This document shows, piece after piece, positions 24,745 to 37,506 of a DNA stretch of 64,000 bases. Source of the stretch: Epinephelus fuscoguttatus (taxonomy: Eukaryota; Chordata; Actinopteri; Perciformes; Serranidae); assembly GCF_011397635.1 (NCBI RefSeq), contig NC_064769.1:13595207-13659206 (forward strand), read 5' to 3'. The notes beneath the pieces are model-generated. The model was not told the origin of the DNA. It saw nothing but the letters and a program-made list of their open reading frames with translations, and did no database searches. Within the stretch, counting starts at the first letter, position 1; every line of letters starts with the position of its first letter. Both the position numbers and the translations under genes were made by a program.

Positions 24745-26485
24745 ACCCCTCTCCAGCCTCTAGCTCCATGTTTACCCTGCATTCATGTGGTGTCTGAGTA
24801 TTTGGAAAATTAGTTCCCTACTGGAAAATTCAAAATACAAGTTGCATACCATATGTCATATTACACAGATACATCGCAGACAAAAGTAAATGTTGGCAGA
24901 GATTGAGAAACTTTTATTAATTCATGTATTGTAAATACATTTTTGCTCACTTTTAATTTGTAATATAGTATATCAGGTTGTATCCGTTAGTTTTAGTCAA
25001 TGCAGAGTGACTTAGATTAATTAGAAAAGTTATCTATTAGCATTATCCTTGATTACAAGTCAGATAAAGCAATATTTTAGTGGTTTTAAAGGATGAACTG
25101 GTGCAGAAACAAGTCTGGGACAATATTACTTTGTAATAAAAAGCTTTTCACCATTTTTGGATAGCAATATGAATCTTCACTGGGACATTAAACACACTGA
25201 ACAATAAAATAGGACACATCTTTGTAGCTTTTTTTCACATTACGACTTAAAAGCTCATAGACACTCATGGTGATAAAATGACTTCCTAACTCCAGAAATG
25301 GGACCATCCAAGGAGGACTTGCAAAGACATGAGAGTGGAATCAATCTCTTCATCCAACTCTCAGCAAGAAAGCAAATAAACTTATTTCCCAAATGGTCGA
25401 TGTATCTCTTTAAGGGAATAAAAAAATAATAATAATATTTCTGATTCACAGCATTATGTTTGTCTTTCTTTTGTTTCTGTCTTCAGAAATACTTTAATCT
25501 CCTCAGGCCTCTAAAAATCCTTCAAATAAATCAATTCAAGATGGTAAAAGAGTCGACATTGCTTCATTTTAAGAGCCCAAAGGCTGACTGTAATATTATC
25601 ATTAAAAAACATAGCCACAAATATAAGAGGCTAGAAGTTGTCTCATATCCAGACAGCAGTACAGAAAAGGTGAGTGACACAGATATATTTGGAAGCGTGA
25701 ATGTGAGTCTTGAGTATGCATATACTCTACAGTACATGTTTTTGTGGGGAGGTGTTTCAGTGTTTGAGTTACAGTACGTATCTGTAAATGTATCTCTGTG
25801 TATCAGTCTCGGTCTTGCTTGACTCCCCACACAGTCAGCTCTTTGACAGGGCTGCCTGAAGCCGAGCCTAATGAAAGGATTAGTATGTGGCAGGAGTGAA
25901 TACTGGACTGTGCTCTAACAGGCGGCTGAATCAGGAGAGGCAGGGCGTCTCTCCAGCAGGACCTCCACTGCCGACTAAGGAAATGTTTGAGGAGAAGGTT
26001 CTCGGGGGAAAGTGGCTGATTGAGAGTTGGAGAGAGCAAAATATGGCCGCTGTGATCGAGTATCATCCTTTCAATTAGAGCAAAATCCTCATGATGTCAT
26101 TATATGAGTCCATAAATATCATATCATTTTAATGGTGCGGTGGCAGTTTAATCGTTTTCTTTGGATGGTTCACAAGCGGCCCTCGTTAGTCTTGTATCCA
26201 TATGATCACAAGCTGGGAACGTTTAAATAATTACATCACTTCTCCCAGATGACTTTGACTTTCCTGGTTTCACGACTTCCTGTAACAAACTGCACTTTGG
26301 CACTGATGCCAGTGAGCCACAAACCATTCAAACAAATTAAAGCATGCCCTTAGTTCTGACATTGTGAAGGTCAATATGTTTTATTGAGCAACTATGCATT
26401 ACTTTGAAGTTTTAACTATAGCAAGCCTCAGTTAGGAGCACAGCAACACGCTCATCTTCACACAGTCATAGGACAAAATCATTAA
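24745..26485. other. Gene-free stretch in the predicted csgalnact1 first intron
   Basis: It is AT-rich single-copy-looking sequence with only short open frames on both strands. No exon with both splice sites and coding bias, no RNA gene and no clear repeat was seen. Confidence 0.4.
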
Positions 26486-26823
26486 AGGTCCTCTGTGTAG
26501 GATTTAGTGGCATCTAGGTTGCAGAACTGAAACTTCTCAAACGTGCCAAGCATGTAGGAGAACTACGGTGGCTGACGCGAAAGCACAAATGGCCCTATCA
26601 AGAGCCAGTGTTTGGTTTGTCCGTTCTGGGCTACTGTAGAACAACATGGCAGACTCTGTGGAAGAGGACCCACTCCATATGTAGATATAAACAGCTCATT
26701 CAAAGGTAACAAAAAAGCAACAACTTTTATTTCCAGGTCATTTTAAACGAATGAAAACTTAGTTATGAATGTTATATTCTATTTCTACCAATAGATGCCC
26801 TGATATTCTGCACACTGGACCTT
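26486..26823 (+). mobile_element. MITE family A, compact copy
   Basis: The ends are AAGGTCCTCTGTGTAGGATT and CTGCACACTGGACCTT, which are inverted repeats. The interior GAGCCAGTGTTTGGTTTGTC and GTAGATATAAACAGCTCATT is shared with the other copies. At ~338 bp this is probably near the uninterrupted length. Confidence 0.75.
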
Positions 26824-27979
26824 AGAACTTATGGTACTTCAACATATTTTCTTTATAAATCTTTTATACCACGATATCTCTCTAAACAAACACTGTATAA
26901 CAAACTAAAATAGCATTATTTTTACAGTAAGTTATTCATATGATCAATTAATCAGTTTATTATTTTTATGATTAATCATTATCTCAGTAAAATGTCAGAA
27001 AAAAGATTAAAAAATGCCCATCACAAGTAGCATCAAGGGCTTTAAATTACTGTTTTTTCCCCCAGACCAACAACGGAAATCAGCCAGAGATGTTCAATGT
27101 ACAGTTATTTACCAAAGACATTTAAGAGACTGGTACCAGTGAATGTTTTGCATTATGAATGACTACAGCCTAAAGGTGATTAGCTAGCTTAGCATAAAGA
27201 CCAGAAAATGGGAGGGAAACAGCTTGCCAGCTCTGTCCTAAGCTAAGAAAAAAATCCACCCAGAGCACTCTAATTAACATGTTATATCTGAGTTGTTTAA
27301 TGTGTGCAAAACCAAGTAAGGATGTTTAAAAAATGATGGACTCTTCCTTACACCTCCTTCCTTATACTGACAGATAAGTAGCTGATAAGTGTAAACATAT
27401 AAATATGAAATGCTTAAGTCACACATGAAACCGAAACATCAATGATGCTTATCTGCGTTCGACAGCTCTGTGTTTCCACCCCTGTGACAGTGGTGAGACG
27501 TGTTACTTTTAAAACAATTGCCAACTATATCACAAACACAACAGAAGTACAGATTCTCTGTGGCAAAGCAGTCAGTCCCTGCTGTTAAATTACCAGAGAA
27601 AGATTCATCACTGAGAAACTGCTGGTGTGACTGAGATTTATGAGCAGAGAGTCACAGTTGAACCACTGAGTCTCACCAGGAATGAATGAGTTGATTCAGG
27701 CCTGGTTATTTGACTCCCCGTGGGGAAAGGCACGGCTGTGACACAGGAACACTGGCAGCTAAATAATCATGTTTGATTTTATTGGTGGTGCTATGTCGAA
27801 ACAGGCGTCTGTAATTTCCTGCTTGTATCACTGTACTTGTGCTTATGCTTATTTTAAAAGTATTTACTGAAAGAACGTATTTGATGTGTGATATTTATAT
27901 TTCCTTTAGACACTGTTAAGAAAATATTATTATATTAACAATAATAAGAAATCCATAAAAGAACAAAACACTACTTTGG

Positions 27980-28440
27980 TTTAAACTGAAATATTTAAAC
28001 AACTGTTGAATGGATTGCCATGAAATTTTGAACAGATGTTAGTGTTTCCTAAATTAGGGATCCTTCTGACTTTGGCAATCCCCCAACTTTTCCTCTAGCT
28101 CCACCATGAGGTTCACATTTGTGGTTTTAATTTAAATGTCTCAGCAATTATTGGATGCATTGCCATGAAATTTTGTACAGAGCTCCATGTCAGCCTCAGG
28201 ATTAATTGTCATAACACTGATGCCCCCTGACTTTTGACATTCCCATCAGCCTCAGCTGTACTTTGTGTTTAGTGCTTATTAGCAAAGGTTAAAATGCCAG
28301 CCCATCACACTGAAATGGTGAACATGGTAAACATTTTACCTGCTAAACATTGTGTCATTATGTCATTGTGAGCATGTTAGCATGTTCATGTTAGCATTTA
28401 GCTCCACTGCAAAGCAACTTAACTAGATACTGGACCCCAA
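27980..28440 (+). repeat. Interspersed repeat family C copy
   Basis: TTGCCATGAAATTTTGAACA occurs, then a near-repeat TTGCCATGAAATTTTGTACA, CCCATCAGCCTCAGCTGTAC, GTAAACATTTTACCTGCTAA and TCATGTTAGCATTTAGCTCC. It contains an internal partial duplication of its own head. Confidence 0.6.
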
Positions 28441-29121
28441 AAGACACATATTCAGTGCAATGGAAGTGCTGGGCTGGCCCATGCACCAAAAAAGTTTCTA
28501 GCTTCTGGGGCTAATTCTGGCCTGCAAGGTCTTGCTCAGGCCCCCACAGAGTGTGCCAGGCTTTGAAGCCAATTTTTGTAGTGGTCAAACAGAGGTACTG
28601 CAATTTCCGGGTCTGCCACATGATGCTCTATGCCCCAAAAAGACGTTTTCCCATTGACTTACATTGTAAAGGAGATGTCTGTAAATCAGTGGATACACTT
28701 TTTTTTGAGTGACACAACCCCTGCAAAATGACTTGTTTCACTATCAGGATTTGATCCATTCAGTCGGATAACATTTTGCCTGCTCAGTGCGGAAGTTGTA
28801 CCAGTCATCCCAAGTAATTTTCTACGTGACACTTGAACCATTTTGGCTTCTTGCGCCACTGAGCAATTCACATAAAAATGAATGGGGCCCTGCCGCCAAT
28901 GCTGTATCCAGTTCTCCTACTACATCCATGGTCCCGCTCGGCAAATTGACTTAACATTGTGATGATGTCACAGATCTTTTAATCGTTTGTCTGGGCTTGA
29001 GGAAAGAACATAAAACCTCCATGGATCAAAACTCAAAATAGAAAGAATCATAATTGACCCTGTTTGCAGCTTGAGACGTCAACAGTTTTACAGACATCTC
29101 CTTTACAATGGTGGTCTATGG

Positions 29122-29323
29122 CAGTGGTCCCCAACTGGTGGATCACGGTCCAAAAGTCGGTTTCTGGCCATTCTGGGTGGACCGTAGCTGACTCACAAAT
29201 GTGTCACATTTGTAAAAAACACACTTTATTTTTAAGTACAGTGAATTTCTGGCACAGCGCTTTTATTTTGAAGTGCCTGACAGCGTTTATGGACCCCGTG
29301 GCTTGGTCAGTTGGGAATCACTG
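29122..29323 (+). mobile_element. hAT-type MITE, about 202 bp
   Basis: The inverted ends are CAGTGGTCCCCAACTGG and TCAGTTGGGAATCACTG. Flanking 8-mers GTCTATGG and CTCTTTGG are an imperfect 8-bp target duplication, the hAT hallmark. It has no transposase. Confidence 0.7.
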
Positions 29324-29399
29324 CTCTTTGGGAAAAAATACTGTGCAATACTGTGAGTGGCCACTGGGGAAACCTGTAAGCAAGGCTGAGCTGCAAAAT

Positions 29400-29680
29400 A
29401 TCTGGAAAACTATTAACTTTCCCATCAGCCCCAGCTGTGCTGTGTTGTAAGTGCTGATAGAATATGTGAAAATGCCAGGCCACCAAACTGAGATAGTGAA
29501 CATGGTAAACATTTTATCTGCTAAGCATCAGCATGATAACATTGTCATTGTGAGCATGATAGCATGCTCATGTTAGCATTTAGCTCCACTACAAAGCAAA
29601 GCACCACTGTGCCTCAGTGCAGCCTAACAGATGGATGGTGTGGCTGCATACTTCATCTTGTTAACACTGTGAATCAGTTT
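29400..29680 (+). repeat. Interspersed repeat family C, 3' part
   Basis: TCCCATCAGCCCCAGCTGTG, GGTAAACATTTTATCTGCTA and CTCATGTTAGCATTTAGCTC match the 3' half of family C and continue with GCACCACTGTGCCTCAGTGC. Confidence 0.55.
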
Positions 29681-30499
29681 ACTCATGACAGTTCTCCACT
29701 TCATTATAATTCATTTCTGTTATCTGAATACAGAAACTTTGTTGATAAGATACTTGAGCCTCACTTAGGAACCAAATAGGTCAAGCTTTCCAGTGAAGCC
29801 AAAGATTGAAATGCCTGCCCTGACTTCACACAATATTATGCACATTTCTTTGTATACTGTCACTACAGTGTTTACAGTTTATCAGTAGAAACACACTCAT
29901 AAAATGTAATTGTTCCTCTTTCTCTTTGTGCAACTTCCCTCTCTAACTGTGTACGTGACAGGACAAACACCTGATAACAGTTTCCTGGTATTTGTTTTGA
30001 CCCCAACTGGTCTGGCAAGTCCTCTATCAAAGATCTCATAGAGCTGCAGTTGCCTAAATCCTCTTTGCATAACAGAACTAATAAATCTACACGCAACATA
30101 AACGCTGTCAGGCTAGTTTACCAACAGAGAACAAGGCAGAGGATACATTTCCTCCACTTCCTGAGATGACATAACTGATGAATGTGTTTCCCCCTTATCA
30201 CATATTTCATTCTCCCTACTAGGAATAGAAACAGAGATGCAGGGATGAGAGTGGGAGAGGGTCAGAGGCAGAGAGATGAAATAAATGATCAGGCTGTCAT
30301 AAAGAAGAGAAAAAGAGAGAGGACAAAGAGAATGATTTAGTATTTGGTGGCCAGAGATTTTTCCAAAACAGAGCTCAGCAGCATCTGGTTCAGCCTCCGA
30401 AATCACTTCCTCCCCTCCTGCTGCAGCTTCCTGCCCACGGGGCATTTGTGTTTGTGTGTGTTTGTGTGTGCTCCAGTTAGTGTGTATCTATGTGGGAAT

Positions 30500-30501
<2 letters not shown>

Positions 30502-30537
<36 letters not shown>
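30502..30537 (+). repeat. (TG)18 microsatellite
   Basis: It is uninterrupted, in gene-free sequence. A second short TG tract follows near 30746. Confidence 0.96.
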
Positions 30538-30539
<2 letters not shown>

Positions 30540-31489
30540 CTGTTCCATTTGAAGCGAAAATATTAATGTTACCCTCTTAACACCTGTTAAAAGCGCTGTA
30601 TTTATCTTTGTGAAAAAAAGGGGGTGAGAAAAGAGGAACTGTGGGAGTTCGCTGTTGGAAAACAAAGAATGAATCTCTTCTTTTCTCATTTCTGGTTGTC
30701 AGTCACACTACTACAGCAGAAATCACACACGGGTGACAGGTTATCTGTGTGTGTGTGTGTGCCCCTCTCTGTACTACAGCCTACACAGGTCAACCTTTAA
30801 ATGACTGAGGCATTTCAGAAGCAACCTTGTGACCCTCTCATCATGACAATGTAGCATTTTCTCCCAGCTGTCAGATTTAAAGAGCCCGTTTTCTTTGCGC
30901 TCTGCTGGTATTTAATATATTCAAAATATAAAGAATAATGTATGCACTGAGGCCGTACAGTATATGTTCAAAGGCAGACACACTTTGCAGATGCATTAAT
31001 TGAGTGTATGTCTGAGTGTGTGCGGAAGAAATAGAGTTGCAGGAAAGAGAGAAAACAGACCACAAGACCAGAAACAGTATATCTGCTTCAAAGGATCTTA
31101 TCAGTGTGTTTGCACATTTTAGCTCTTTAACTGCAAAATTGCTCACCATTTTCACATTCAAGCGCAAGAGTTTTTGTTTTTAAGTATTTTCTCCTTCCAC
31201 TGTGGAAGTTGTTCATTCATTTCTGCAAAGGTATGAAAATCTATTAGCAGACTGAAACTTACTTGAGTTGTGTAATCCATTACAGAGAACATCCAATCAG
31301 CATTAAGTTGTGCCAAAGTTACATAATCATTGCGAAATGTAATCACTTTAAGGGAGAACTCCATTGATTTAGTGCCGTACTTGAGAGAGAAATATTATAA
31401 ATAAGAATGCAGGATTTATATTTTTGCCTACATCTATGAAAGCCATTTCCACTGCACACCTTTAGCTCACCCAGCCCGCTCTTATTCTG

Positions 31490-31830
31490 AAACATAACGT
31501 GGCGGCAGCTGTTGAAGAGCAGCCATTAACGGAAGTTGTCAAATACCGGCGCTGTGTCAGTGGATGTCCGCGGAAGATACTGACGCACAGAGGCACCTTT
31601 CAAGATATTATGAAACACACTGGCCGGCAGCAGTTTGTAACACTGCTGCTAACGACGTAATATAAGGAGCAGGAAAGTATAGGGCGGGTGGTGGTGGAGG
31701 TGGATGAGTCCAACAAACCCTGGACTTTCACCCAAGAGGCCACTGTTCACTTCCCATGTGGATGTTGAGCCAAACCATGTTGTTTTTTTCTAAACCTAAC
31801 CACATGCTTTTGTTGTCTAAATGTAAAAAA
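31490..31830 (+). repeat. Interspersed repeat, GC-rich, non-coding
   Basis: It contains AACATAACGTGGCGGCAGCT, AAATACCGGCGCTGTGTCAG and TCTAAACCTAACCACATGCT. It resembles a widespread fish repeat I know only by its AAACCTAACCA ending; there is no second copy in the window. Confidence 0.35.
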
Positions 31831-34195
31831 AAAACAAAACAAAACAAAAAAACAATCTGTATGCATCTAACAAGCAGAAACTATATTTCTGTGAAAATGG
31901 AAGTATATTTTGAAAAGACATAATGCATGTAACAAGCTTAAATTGACACAGCATCCCAGAACATTAACAACATATGCAGGAGAACACCTAAAGCATAATA
32001 TGTAGATGTGAAAGTCCACAGACGAAGCAGTGATATTGGACGAGCCAGGATGAGAAAGCATTGGCTCTCAGCAATCTCTGCACGCCCAACAGCTATCACA
32101 GCGTACCAAACGACATAAATATGCCAACTACATGAAATATTGCACTTTAAAGACGTATTTCACTGCCGGAAATTTGGTCTTTTCATAAAATAGGACTGTC
32201 TGTACAGCAGAAAGATGCAAATACTTTCAAAACTGGTGCTGCATGACCAGAGAAATCAGAGGAAAAGGGCGGTGGCATTCGGTTTTACACAAGAAGTAGA
32301 AAACTTATAACTACCAGAATGTGTGAATGAGTTTTTTGGGTATCAAAACCTAATGGGCCAATGATGCGGAAGCAGTGATGATCATTTGGGTAATTTTGTA
32401 TGTAGCAGTTCAACGTTTTTGGCTTCATGGGCAACTGAGCAACTTTCATAGGAATGAACAGAGGCTCACATCCAACACTGTATACAGGCCTCTCTATACA
32501 TTCATAGCTTGGCTGTTTTGACACAGGAAACAATATGGCAGCCAGCAGGTAACGAACATTCTCAAGTTACAGCTAAACAGTAGGGTAAAGTATGTTTCTG
32601 AAAACATTTGAGGGGAGAAACAGGCAATGCAGTAACAGAATCTTGATTCATATTTTATAAGCACTGCTTAGCTGTACTTTTCGATCTCAGTTTTTTCAGC
32701 GACTGTTTTAGCAATACAGGAAACAGTATGGTGCCACTTCTTGTTCACAAATTCTCGTATTACAGTAAAACAGAGCACGAAAATATGAGTTTGATATGCC
32801 TCTGTACTGTTTGTGTCCATGGTGATAAGCACATAAAAATGAGGAAACAAAATCTGTAGTTTGAGCAACAGTTGTAGAGCCTGTAAAAATTCGCTAGATG
32901 ACACAAACTGCAGAGATGAGCAGACAGATCTGGAAGCTGGGAAGTTGAAGGAAGGTTTACCACATTTTATGTGCACAAACTACCCACACTGTTATGATAC
33001 AAATCTGCTTGAAAATCGGCAATGTATCCCTTTAAGTAATGAACTGAGGTGGACTTCGTGTCACAGTGTGAATGAAAGAAATAATTAAACCATGATTTGG
33101 CTTGATCATGCACTATAAATCTGTCTAATGTTGCGGCGGTATATGTAATGAGAGAAATACAACACTGAACTTTAAATCAGTACCTTCACAGTAGGTGTTA
33201 ATGGAGGACTCTCGTTGACCCCTTGGTAATTATTGTATGAATTACAAGATCCTAACTATCAGTAATTAAAAGCTTTTGAGCTCCAAAAACACGTAACGTT
33301 TCTTTGTTAGACTGTCCTTGACTGATATGCACTGCAGGCCTTTCAAACTCCATGCCCACCAGATTGTAACACAGGCTTTTTGTTTTAAATGTTTAGCCTT
33401 TAAATCCATGCTGATATAACCACTGATGACATCATCATAGACGGAGCCCCCAGAGACATGATACAACTGTTTCCACAGGCTGAGGAGTCCTCAACAGTGA
33501 CAAGTAAACTAATCTTGATGCGTAAAATTTAAGGAGTTCCCCTTTAAGAGTTGACTGATTTGAACAGTCTGCTCGTTACCTCACAATGATGTCATTTTGA
33601 CAAGAATTAATGCTGACTTGATGTTGAAATGACACTACTAAAGAAAGTTTTGAGAAACTGCTAAGAGATGTTTATATTGCATGGCAAAAAGGGAAACCAG
33701 TGGACGCCTAACACAAAGTACATGCAGTTTTCTTAATTGCAGTGGTTTTCAAAATGATGAGCCTAACATGTAACAGACTTAAACATTCAAAACCACCGTT
33801 ACAACCCTTTAGAAATTCCCTTCCCTTTTAACTCACTGTTTCTCATCCAACACTCAAACATGCACACATGTTTATATGAGAGTGCATGGATGCATTAATC
33901 TTTTAAACAGCCCTGTCCTCCCATCCCCATCCACTCTCTCTAAGTAAGTGGTGTCTGCTATCATTACAAACATCCTGATAAACCACAAAACCGTGCATGT
34001 TTCTGCTCCACACTGCCTGCCTGTGTCTTTCTATCCTGTCTTCCTACAGCCTCTGGTGGGTGGTGTATTTGTTACAGGTCAAGGATGTTAACGCGTTTAT
34101 GTGCGTGTTGGCCTCAGCGAATGTCAGGGCTCAGACAGCTCTGTCTGAACCTGCCCTGCGGCTATCTCACTGTAAGAATGAGGAATGTCCTTAGG

Positions 34196-34230
34196 AGAGG
34201 AGAGGAGAGGAGAGTAGAGGAGAGGAGAGA
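34196..34230 (+). repeat. (GGAGA)n purine microsatellite
   Basis: Seven GGAGA-type units occur, one altered to GTAGA. A pyrimidine-rich stretch (CCTCCTC runs) lies 350 bp further on at about 34580-34640. Confidence 0.9.
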
Positions 34231-35940
34231 TTAATTAAGATAAATTTTAAAATGAGTGGAGAAAAAAGCAGGCTGGTGTGAGCTATGCCCACTGATTACT
34301 TGGGGGAACTATTAAGTGGGTAGATCAGATACATGGTGTGAGAGGAGAAAATGAAGAAGTCAGTATAAAGTGAGTTTGTGGGAGGAGAAAGAAGGAGAGA
34401 GGGAGCAGAGAAAGGTTTCTTTGATGTGTCTTGTCCCCCCAGGTGATTCTCCCTCCCATTCATTAGGGGCCGGTTTCCCCGGAACCTTCCTGTCGAAGTG
34501 CCATCTGGAGGGCCCTTAAAAAAAAACCACATTACACTCCTCTGCTTCACTACAAGCGGTCCGTGTTAACATTCACCACCCGCCCCTCCTCATCCTCCTC
34601 ATCGTCTTCCTCCTCCTCCTCCCCTCTCTCCCTCTCTCTCAGTTGGTCCTCAAAGTGTTCCCATTTCTTCACAGTTAGGTTAGATGGTATCAGATGAAAC
34701 TTTAATGGGCCCCATGGGAAAAATGGGTCATTGCAACAGCAGAGAATATACAGTAGAATACATAGATAAAAAATAAGGTCAAAAATATAAATCGCAGGTC
34801 AATCTGTGGTGCAAATCACACTTGGTTTTTGTTTCACAGGAAGACAAAATAGAAAGATCATCATAAACACCATCATAAACAGTTATCCTAATTTCTCTCC
34901 AAAATGAACACTAGGAAACACAAACATTGATTCTTGTGTCCGTGGAGTCAAGAAAAACTGATTAATCTCCTCCATAAACCAATAAGACAATAACAGCCAC
35001 CACCCATTTCTACAATGTGCTATATACAGTGTCTGTACAGAGAGGGGAAATTAGTGGGCACTCCCTCGTTTAGTAAAACACAATGAAAAACCACAACACA
35101 ATTCTGATAGGGCACAGCTCATCTCCGCACAATTATGGTGGAATATAATAAATCTTAGTTTGCATAGTAAGACGCTCTGTGTGTCACATGCTCCGCAGTT
35201 GCTGACAGTGATTTTACAAGTGGGAATGTATGAAAGTAGCTGATAATAGAGACGGCGACTGAGCAAACAAATTGAGGCTGACATGAAATAAATGAGACCC
35301 AGTGTGTCCACACATCACATCTGTTCATTTTCAGCCATTCACTTGCAACACAGCGTTATAATTGCACACTGTCACCTTTGCAATATTCTTCTCACTCCTG
35401 CAACATTTTGCTTCGGAAGTGTTTGGCAAATGAGTTGTGAAAGACGTTCACAAGTGAGAGCCAAGTTCAGTCGGAGCCAGAGCTCATTACTTCCCCCTTC
35501 TCTCTGGACAGTTAACCGCCACACAGACATTATTACCAGGCCAAGCTGTGGTATTACTCAGCTGTGGTGTCTTTGCATGCAAAGGTGTATAGCCTGTGGT
35601 TTTAGCAGTTGTAACAGGTACTGTTTATGGCAGTACTGAACCAGCTTCACCCTCTGCTCCCTCAGATCATTTATACTGGTTTTAGTGAAACATACAGCCA
35701 GCCCTAGAGGCAATAAACCCTTCAGTGCCACCCATAAGCTCTCCATTCAATTTAATCGATTTTTATAAACCGGCATTATCTAACTGAGCAAGGGCAACTG
35801 TAATATCATCAGAGGTAATTTGTCAATATGCTGCAGGGACGTTACATCAGCACCATTAAAAAGTCCTGCAAGATTCCTGTTATCTGATCTGTGAAACATG
35901 AGAGTATATGCGGTCTGCACGGCAACACAAAGTGAGAACA

Positions 35941-35942
<2 letters not shown>

Positions 35943-35983
<41 letters not shown>
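35943..35983 (+). repeat. (CA)20 microsatellite
   Basis: It is uninterrupted, in gene-free sequence about 1 kb from the putative csgalnact1 first exon, within its predicted first intron. Confidence 0.96.
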
Positions 35984-35985
<2 letters not shown>

Positions 35986-36974
35986 AGACAAACACACATG
36001 TAGGACACACACACAGACATGTATTGAGCATCTAATAAAAGAGGACAACTTTATCTTCCAGGCACAGGAAGCACATATATGTCATCAAGTATCACATCAA
36101 TTTTTTCCAGCTAATCACTCCTATAGGGTGAAGGCACATGCAGTCATTTACCCTGAGCATGCTAGTATGTGTACGCTCTCCTGAGTCTCTTCTCTGCTTG
36201 CTAAACAACCTCAAATCCTACATAATCTCCAGTTTCATTCTTCCAATATGAGAAAAACAACTCTGCCAGCTTGCAAACCAAATATTTCAGGGTGCTAGGT
36301 GCCTGTTGGTGAGTGCACTAAGCAGGATTAGAACCATTTCCCTGATAAAACCACCAGCTCCCTCAGTATGCTGTGTGCATATGTGTGAGTATATGTGTGT
36401 GCGTGTGTGTGTGAGAAAGAGAGGGGGGGGAAAGCACGCACTTTCACTGAGTGCATGTAATTTCATTATCTGGGTCTTCCCACCAGAAATTATAGTGAGC
36501 GTTTTTGTTTCGTTTTTTAATTCATCCATGTGATTTTGCTTTCAAGTGACCTAATAACCTGGCTGGTCTTAAAACATATTTCCCATTTTGCCTCAATGGA
36601 TTAATGAAAGCTCGCTCACAGAAAACAAGCGAGCACATAAAAGCCCATTAAAGCAAGTTATACTCACAATTGCATTCATATTTGGCAGTGTCTGCTTTCA
36701 AGCGTGTCCATAAAGCGCTTTATGGGAAAAATGACTTGATTTAATTACAACTGATGCTGTTCTTTTTAAAAGGATTGTTCAGGAAAAGTAGCTGGATGCG
36801 TCCCAGAAATACAGTGAACTGAAAGTTAACATTGACCAGGATGAGTGATGACCGTAAACTCACCACAGGCGAACTATTCAGATGTAGTGATAATTATGTT
36901 TGTACATTATATCTATCGGCAGGCTGTATCTGTAGTTTACAGTGTTACCATGCAGTCTCACCCGGCCAACTTAC

Positions 36975-37190
36975 CTCTATCTCCAGCAGTCGTTGTTTCG
37001 GTCCATGCTGCGTGGAGGTTTTGTTTTTGTCCCGGTGCTGCGGTCCTGTCCCTGCAGCCTTCCACCGGTCCACAGCCGACACTTGAGGAGTGCAGGAGCG
37101 GCTGTGAGCGTTTGTACCACTGAGAGGCGTGAAGTCAGCCGCAGAGAGGCAGAGCGACACCGGAACATGAGGGCTGCTGCCTTCAAAATA
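36975..37190 (-). promoter_or_regulatory. csgalnact1: Putative csgalnact1 untranslated first exon and CpG-rich promoter
   Basis: This block is GC- and CpG-rich against AT-rich surroundings. On the minus strand it ends in a near-ideal donor, GATAGAG|GTAAGT, with the exon's last base at 36975. The next minus-strand gene in transcription order is csgalnact1, whose start codon is 15 kb away, and the mammalian gene is known to have distant non-coding 5' exons. Assignment to csgalnact1 is inference from order and strand; the transcription start itself is not visible. Confidence 0.5.
36977..37006 (-). CDS. Upstream ORF of nine codons in the putative csgalnact1 leader
   Basis: Inside the putative first exon a short frame reads MDRNNDCWR and stops two bases before the splice donor. 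Its ATG has G at +4 in CAGCATGG, a fair initiation context. It matters only if the exon is real; translation is unproven. Confidence 0.3.
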   Translation of the reverse strand: MDRNNDCWR

Positions 37191-37506
37191 AAAGATAAGT
37201 GACTAGTGGCACACTCACATACTTGAACATGCTGGTTAAAGGGTGTGAGAAGGATTTAGGGGCTTATATTGGCAGACATAGTAGTTAATATTCAAGAGTA
37301 TGTTGTAGCCTATATATATGTGTGACCTACACCGTAGCCTGACGTGCACCTCCCCAGAAATGTAACTACAGGTTGCAGGAGGCAGACCTACTGTTTATTT
37401 CTGTACGCTAAAACCATTTCCCTCAGTATTAAGAAACAGTATTATGTAGATTAAAAAAAAGCCTCCACAAAAATAGCATTTTGAGTCTCGTGTGTAGTTT
37501 ATCCTG

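Larger units (their letters stand above)
29780..36970. other. Gene-free stretch with microsatellites and isolated repeats
   Basis: It contains the TG, GGAGA and CA microsatellites and the repeat at 31490-31830. Otherwise no coding exon was recognised. It would be intronic if 36975-37190 is the csgalnact1 first exon; conserved non-coding elements may exist but cannot be judged without alignment. Confidence 0.4.
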
